Shown: positions 59,744 to 64,000 of the stretch, one piece after another
Layout of the letters: each line of letters opens with the position of its first letter
Position numbering within the stretch: the stretch's first letter is position 1
Source: Planctomycetota bacterium
Lineage (GTDB): Bacteria > Planctomycetota > UBA1135 > GCA-002686595
NCBI GenBank assembly: GCA_947484275.1
Contig: CANKOY010000016.1
Span: forward strand, 1-64,000
Direction: 5' to 3'
Length of the DNA: 64,000 bases
Notes under the pieces: generated by a model
The model's database searches: none
What the model saw: the letters and a program-made list of their open reading frames with translations, nothing else
What the model was told of the DNA's origin: nothing
Made by a program: the position numbers and the translations under genes

Positions 59744-62332
59744 ATGATTCGAACCGCCACCGTAAGCATCGAGGAACTACTCGAGCACTCCGCCTGGGTG
59801 CGAGCCCTCGCGCGTCAACTGGTCGCCGATGGGGCGAGCGCGGACGACTTGGTGCAGGAAACGTGGACAGCGGCTCTCGTGCAGCCTCCCGCGCGCGGTG
59901 TGCCCCTGCGTCCATGGCTGGCGCGCGTGCTTCGAAACGCTGCGCGCATGTCAGTTCGTGGTTCAGAGCGGCGCACAGCGCGCGAACGCCTGGCCGCGCG
60001 CTCGGAGGCCCTGGCCTCGGCCCACGATGTCGTGGAGCTTGCGGCGCGCCAACGGGATCTGGTGGAGGCACTGCTGGCGCTCGAGGAGCCCCAGCGCACG
60101 ACCCTTTTGCTGCGCTACTTCCACGCGCTGCCACCGCGGCGCATCGCCGCCCGCTTGGAAATTTCCGTGGAAACGGTGCACACGCGCCTGCGCCGCGGGC
60201 TCCAACGACTTCGCAGCGTCCTCGAACAACGCCACGGCGCGGATAAAAACGCGTGGCTCTCCGCACTGCTGCCGCTCGCGCGCGCGCCGCAGTTCTACGG
60301 CCCTAGCGCGCTGGGATGGATCACCATGAACTTGAAACTGCCCTTGGCCGCCGGTGCCCTTTTGGTTTTGGGTGCGATCGCCTGGATGACCTTCGAGCCC
60401 GACGACTCGACGACGCCGAACACTGCCGTGAGCGGCGGGGTGACAGCGATTTCCGACGGAATCGCGAACATCGGGCGCACGCCGGAACCTGCGCCAGGTC
60501 AGGAGACCCCCGCGCCGACGAAATCCCGCGCGCCGGTGAGCTTGCCGGCCCCAAGCACGCCGAAGGTGATCGACGAGCCGCCGAAGCCTGAGCTTCCGCC
60601 TCTGGTAGGCAAGTTGATCGACGATCTCGGCCGCGGTTTGTCCGGCGTGACGCTGGTCCTTGAAGGCTCCGGCAAATCGACGCTGGACCGCACCCAAAGC
60701 GCGGCGGGGGGTGCTTTTGTCTTCGAAGGCGAGGCGCGCGCCGGGCGAGTCACTGTCGATGATCCCTCATGGTGCACCGTGATGCGCGCCGTCGCTCGCG
60801 CCGGTCGACGTGAAGTCGCGCCCGTGGTGGTTGCCGCGCGCAAACTGTCCCTGGGAGGACGCGTGGTCGATGAACTTGGGCTGCCCCTTGCGGGCGCGTC
60901 GGTGCGCGCGCCCATGCCCGACGGATTCCGTTCGCGGTTCAACGAAGTGCTCGACTTGAGTGAGGATGTCTCGGCGCAGACGGTTACCGATGCCGACGGA
61001 AGATTTGTCCTCGATGCCGTGGCGCTGCTCGAGGGCGGGCGCATCACAGCTTCGATGGAGCAGTTCCTGGGACACGACGATGCCCTGCCCACAGGCTCGG
61101 ACCAAAACCTGCTGATCCAGCTTCACAGGCCCCTGAGCAGCGACGGCACGGTGCGCGGACAAGTGATCGACAGGCTCGGAGTCCCGGTGGCGGCCGCGCG
61201 CGTGGCATTGGGCCTGGCGATCCAGACCGCGGACTCCGAGGGCAATTTCCTGTTCCTGATCGACGATCCCGAGTCCATGAACGCACGCATGGGAAATCCG
61301 GCGCGCACCATGACCGCCGCGAGCCCTGGATTGCTGCCCGCGACCTACGAGCCGCCTCGGGTGGGCAACAAACCCCAGTGGCCCGCGTTCGTCACCATGC
61401 GCCTGGGGGAAAACGCGTTAGAGATCAGCGGGCAGGTCGTGGATTCAAGCGGCGGTCCACTGGGCGGCGTCAGTGTGTTCCTGAGCGAAGCGGCCATTCT
61501 GGGCGGCGATCGCGGGGGCCCGATCGTGCTCGAGAACTACTTGGCCGGCGCGGAGTCTGGTCCGAGTTGGCGCACCACGACATCGGACGCTGAAGGGCGC
61601 TTCGTGATCGATGGGCTGCTGCCGCAGGACTATCGCGTGCGCGCCATGGATGCTGACACGCTGCTGATCGCGGAAACCGAGCTCATTGCCGCCGGGAGCG
61701 TCGACGTGAAGATCCGACTGGACACCTCGCGGCTGCACCCGCGCGTGGCCGGAAGAATCGTGGGACGCGACGGAAAACCTGTGGCACACGCCTCCGTGGG
61801 CCCCATGTGCGACGCCTTCTGCATGAAACACATGGGTAGCACTGTGGGCACCAGTCACGGGAGCCTGGCCGGAACGACGACCGACGCCGAGGGACGCTTC
61901 GAGCTGAAGAACGTGCCCGATTCACTGGTGTACTTGCGCATCGACGGCGAGGACCTTGTTCCTCTTGAATATGGGCGCGTCACCGGCTCGGCCCTGCTCG
62001 GGGGCAAAGCAGTCAGCGGACTCCCGCGGGATCGGATCGAGGATCTGCAGATCACCGTCGGCCGTCGCTGCCACTTTCAGGTGGAATTGAACGATCCGGA
62101 ATTCGCCGATGAGCTTGAGGTGCGCGATGACGCGTTCAAGCAGGTCGCACTCTCCGTCTTCGTGGGAAACAGCCGCCGCGAGAACGACCGTCAGCCGCTG
62201 AAGCAGGGACGATCCGAGGTCATCGCCTGCCCCGACGACGGCGTGATGCTCGTGCTACTCAAGGGCGGAGTTGAGGTCTCGCGGCGTCGCATCGAACTAA
62301 GGCCCGGCGAAGTGCTCAAGCTGAGCTTCTAG
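59744..62332 (+). CDS. Membrane-anchored ECF-like sigma factor fused to extracytoplasmic carboxypeptidase-regulatory repeats
   Basis: 862 residues from ATG 59744 (GGAAGG 9 bases upstream; a GTG at 59735 is too close to that site). Sigma region 2 lies at about 15-72 (ADDLVQETWTAAL, PWLARVLRNAARM). Region 4 lies at about 105-162 (EEPQRTTLLLRYFHALPPRR and IAARLEISVETVHTRLRRGL). One transmembrane helix follows at about 197-217 (LPLAAGALLVLGAIAWMTF). A Pro/Thr-rich linker and five CarboxypepD_reg-like repeats fill the rest (GRVVDELGLPLAGASV, GQVIDRLGVPVAAARV, GQVVDSSGGPLGGVSV, GRIVGRDGKPVAHASV). No anti-sigma gene is adjacent. The layout suggests a single-protein signal-to-transcription switch. 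Confidence 0.9.
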   Translation: MIRTATVSIEELLEHSAWVRALARQLVADGASADDLVQETWTAALVQPPARGVPLRPWLARVLRNAARMSVRGSERRTARERLAARSEALASAHDVVELAARQRDLVEALLALEEPQRTTLLLRYFHALPPRRIAARLEISVETVHTRLRRGLQRLRSVLEQRHGADKNAWLSALLPLARAPQFYGPSALGWITMNLKLPLAAGALLVLGAIAWMTFEPDDSTTPNTAVSGGVTAISDGIANIGRTPEPAPGQETPAPTKSRAPVSLPAPSTPKVIDEPPKPELPPLVGKLIDDLGRGLSGVTLVLEGSGKSTLDRTQSAAGGAFVFEGEARAGRVTVDDPSWCTVMRAVARAGRREVAPVVVAARKLSLGGRVVDELGLPLAGASVRAPMPDGFRSRFNEVLDLSEDVSAQTVTDADGRFVLDAVALLEGGRITASMEQFLGHDDALPTGSDQNLLIQLHRPLSSDGTVRGQVIDRLGVPVAAARVALGLAIQTADSEGNFLFLIDDPESMNARMGNPARTMTAASPGLLPATYEPPRVGNKPQWPAFVTMRLGENALEISGQVVDSSGGPLGGVSVFLSEAAILGGDRGGPIVLENYLAGAESGPSWRTTTSDAEGRFVIDGLLPQDYRVRAMDADTLLIAETELIAAGSVDVKIRLDTSRLHPRVAGRIVGRDGKPVAHASVGPMCDAFCMKHMGSTVGTSHGSLAGTTTDAEGRFELKNVPDSLVYLRIDGEDLVPLEYGRVTGSALLGGKAVSGLPRDRIEDLQITVGRRCHFQVELNDPEFADELEVRDDAFKQVALSVFVGNSRRENDRQPLKQGRSEVIACPDDGVMLVLLKGGVEVSRRRIELRPGEVLKLSF

Positions 62333-62386
62333 AGGGTTGTAACGACCGCTAGTCGCGGGCGACCCGGCGGAAGTACCCTGGGCGGT

Positions 62387-63925
62387 GTGCCCCACGACCC
62401 CACGACGCCGGCGCCTCCGCACCGCATTGAACCGACGCGCTGGCCGTCGCGCACCGAGGCGCGCGCCAGCCGTCTGTTCTCCAGCGGTCGCATCGGGCCC
62501 CACGGAACACGCACACGCACTTGGGTTCCAGCCATGGTGCCCTGGCGCGCCACGGAAGATGGCACCCTGACCGAGGACGTGCTCGATTGGTATGGGCGCT
62601 TCGCCGACGGCGCGCCAGGCGTCCTGGTGGTCGAAGCCACGGGAATTCGCGACGTTCCCAGCGGCCCCTTGTTGCGCATCGGGGACGATCGTTTCGTACC
62701 GGGCCTGGCGCGTCTGGTCGATGTGGTGTCGCGGCGCTCCGGCGGGCGCACGCGATTGTTGATCCAGATTCTCGATTTCCTCGCGATTCGCCGCAGGCCA
62801 GAGAAGGAAAAATTCCTGCGACGGTTCCTCGTTCTGCGGCAGGAACACCGCGTTGGATTGGCGCGCATACCTGGATTCGAGTCCACGATCGACGCTTGCG
62901 ACGACGATGTGCGCGCTGCGCTCCTGCGCCTGCCCCACGACAGGTTGCTTGCGCTGCTCGACGAGCGCGAGCGCGAAAGCCTCGAGCGCGGCGCCCGCGA
63001 GCGGGTGTCCGATGTGCACCTCGATCACATCGCGAATCTGCCGCGCGAATTGCCGGCCCTGTTCGCCAACGCGGCCCGACGCGCAGAGAGCGCCGGATTC
63101 GACGGCGTCGAGATTCACGCGGCTCACGCCTACACCCTGGCGTCGTTTCTCTCGCCCGCGAACACGCGCTCCGATGGCTATGGCATCACGCTTGCGGGGC
63201 GCCTGCGTTTGCCGTTGGAGGTTGCAGCGAGCGTGCGCGCTTCGGTGTCACCTTCCTTTGCCGTGGGCATTCGCTTTCTCGGTGATGAGGTGATCGAAGG
63301 CGGCGGCCGCGTGGGCGACGCCGTGAACTACGGCCTGGCCTTCGCGGAGGCGGGACTCGACTTCCTCTCGCTCTCCACGGGCGGGAAGTTCGACGATGCG
63401 AAACCGCCCAAGGTCGGCCACGCCGCGTACCCCTACACCGGCCCGAGCGGTCACGAGTGCATGCCGACGGTGCGCATCGACGATCCGCGGGACGAATTAT
63501 CGCGCGGTCCCTTCGGACGCAATTTGCACTCGGCCTCGAGCGTTCGGGCAGCCGTGCGGGCCGCGGGCTTCGGGACTCCGATCGTCGCTGCGGGTGGATT
63601 CAACACGTTTGAAATGGCCGAGCGCGCGCTCGCGAGCGGCGCCTGTGATTTCGTGGCCAGCGCGCGCCAGTCCCTGGCGGATCCCGATTGGTTCTCGAAG
63701 ATCGAACTGGGCGAAGGTGCGCAAATTCGGCGCTGTAAATTCACGAACTACTGCGAAGGCCTCGACCAAATGCACCGACAGGTGACCTGTCAGCTTTGGG
63801 ATCGGGACTTCGCGCATGCGGATCCACTGGCGTCGTCAGTGGCGGAGCCGAAGCGCTCCTCGGACGGACGACGGCGTCTGATCGCGCCGCCGTGGGTGGG
63901 CCGCCCTGGGGATCTCAAGCCTTGA
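62387..63925 (+). CDS. NADH:flavin oxidoreductase, Old Yellow Enzyme family
   Basis: 512 residues from GTG 62387 (GGAAG upstream); no ATG lies near the domain start. The FMN-binding TIM barrel shows RTWVPAMVPWRATEDGTLT, GFDGVEIHAAHAYTLASFLS and NTRSDGYG, then PIVAAGGFNTFEMAERAL with a C-terminal FVASARQSLADPDW and Cys-containing CKFTNYCEGLD. A long insert (about 130-215) makes it bigger than ordinary OYE proteins. It reduces activated C=C bonds; the substrate is unknown. It follows the sigma-factor gene after 54 bases and may be co-transcribed. Confidence 0.88.
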   Translation: MPHDPTTPAPPHRIEPTRWPSRTEARASRLFSSGRIGPHGTRTRTWVPAMVPWRATEDGTLTEDVLDWYGRFADGAPGVLVVEATGIRDVPSGPLLRIGDDRFVPGLARLVDVVSRRSGGRTRLLIQILDFLAIRRRPEKEKFLRRFLVLRQEHRVGLARIPGFESTIDACDDDVRAALLRLPHDRLLALLDERERESLERGARERVSDVHLDHIANLPRELPALFANAARRAESAGFDGVEIHAAHAYTLASFLSPANTRSDGYGITLAGRLRLPLEVAASVRASVSPSFAVGIRFLGDEVIEGGGRVGDAVNYGLAFAEAGLDFLSLSTGGKFDDAKPPKVGHAAYPYTGPSGHECMPTVRIDDPRDELSRGPFGRNLHSASSVRAAVRAAGFGTPIVAAGGFNTFEMAERALASGACDFVASARQSLADPDWFSKIELGEGAQIRRCKFTNYCEGLDQMHRQVTCQLWDRDFAHADPLASSVAEPKRSSDGRRRLIAPPWVGRPGDLKP

Positions 63926-64000
63926 GCGGCGGCGACTTCCAACGCGAAACCGCGGAGTACACGATGAATGCCGCCAGCGCGATCAGGGCGCTCGCCGCCA
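63915..64000 (-). CDS. C-terminal end of a membrane protein, partial
   Basis: On the minus strand a frame open from the right edge ends at TGA 63917-63915, giving a C-terminus AASALIALAAFIVYSAVSRW followed by KSPPLKA. The hydrophobic helix followed by a basic tail looks like the last transmembrane segment of a membrane protein. It overlaps the convergent oxidoreductase end by 11 bases. The evidence is only 28 codons. Confidence 0.45.
   Translation of the reverse strand, partial: AASALIALAAFIVYSAVSRWKSPPLKA

Overview
The window is a GC-rich, gene-dense stretch of a bacterial chromosome: about 49 protein genes, two tRNA genes, no rRNA and no CRISPR array. Several things point to a planctomycete-type bacterium. 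These are a PVC-type heme-binding dehydrogenase (12750-15308), two large CRTAC1 (FG-GAP plus UnbV/ASPIC) proteins, a secreted protein with a Cys-rich C-terminal module of a type I recall from deep-branching Planctomycetota, and a sigma factor fused to a membrane anchor and an extracytoplasmic repeat region. The phylum is an inference from gene content, not from a marker gene.

Layout. 1-3634: an SRPBCC protein, a cyclase-family hydrolase and a FadE acyl-CoA dehydrogenase. 3654-12683: two divergent modules. One holds a membrane-anchored CRTAC1 protein and a five-heme, TPR-tailed membrane cytochrome. The other holds an exported CRTAC1 protein, a B12-binding radical SAM enzyme with a PqqD/RRE-like tail, and a 68-residue proline-rich peptide whose start codon overlaps the enzyme's stop. 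12750-16812: the PVC-type cytochrome and a secreted protein. 16872-30388: mostly housekeeping genes (6-phosphogluconolactonase, aconitase, RDD protein, tRNA-Ala, RNase D, tRNA-Asp, a FtsX-type ABC exporter, MazG, QueC, an Mrp ATPase lacking its CXXC, a serine hydrolase). 30379-37437: sodium symporter, PIG-L deacetylase, CDGSH protein and a 2-aminobenzoyl-CoA monooxygenase/reductase-like fusion. 37557-45547: Ada, a two-component system, cupin, creatininase-family protein, thioesterase and MetF. 45685-49665: a three-subunit molybdenum hydroxylase and a small transporter. 49685-57508: a minus-strand aromatic acyl-CoA operon. 57601-64000: CCC1/VIT1 transporter, CPBP protease, the membrane sigma factor and an Old Yellow Enzyme homologue.

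How the genes fit together. The operon at 49685-57508 encodes an SDR, a RidA-like protein, a coiled-coil protein, an enoyl-CoA hydratase, an acyl-CoA dehydrogenase, a 2Fe-2S ferredoxin, a kynureninase-like PLP enzyme, a kinase-like protein and a benzoate-CoA-ligase family enzyme. Together with the fusion enzyme at 35191-37437 and possibly the hot-dog thioesterase at 44221-44670, this resembles the aerobic 2-aminobenzoyl-CoA (anthranilate) route, perhaps fed from kynurenine. Several members depart from their family signatures (kinase, RidA, PLP enzyme, cyclase), so the substrate may differ.

The most notable candidates for undescribed biology are the membrane-anchored sigma factor (59744-62332) and the B12-radical SAM/RRE enzyme with its overlapping small peptide (10285-12683). 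Next are the kinase-like protein translationally coupled to an aromatic CoA ligase (51259-52140), a two-copy palindromic 3'-end repeat (16817-16871 and 52219-52283) and a 173-bp MITE-like element (22708-22880).
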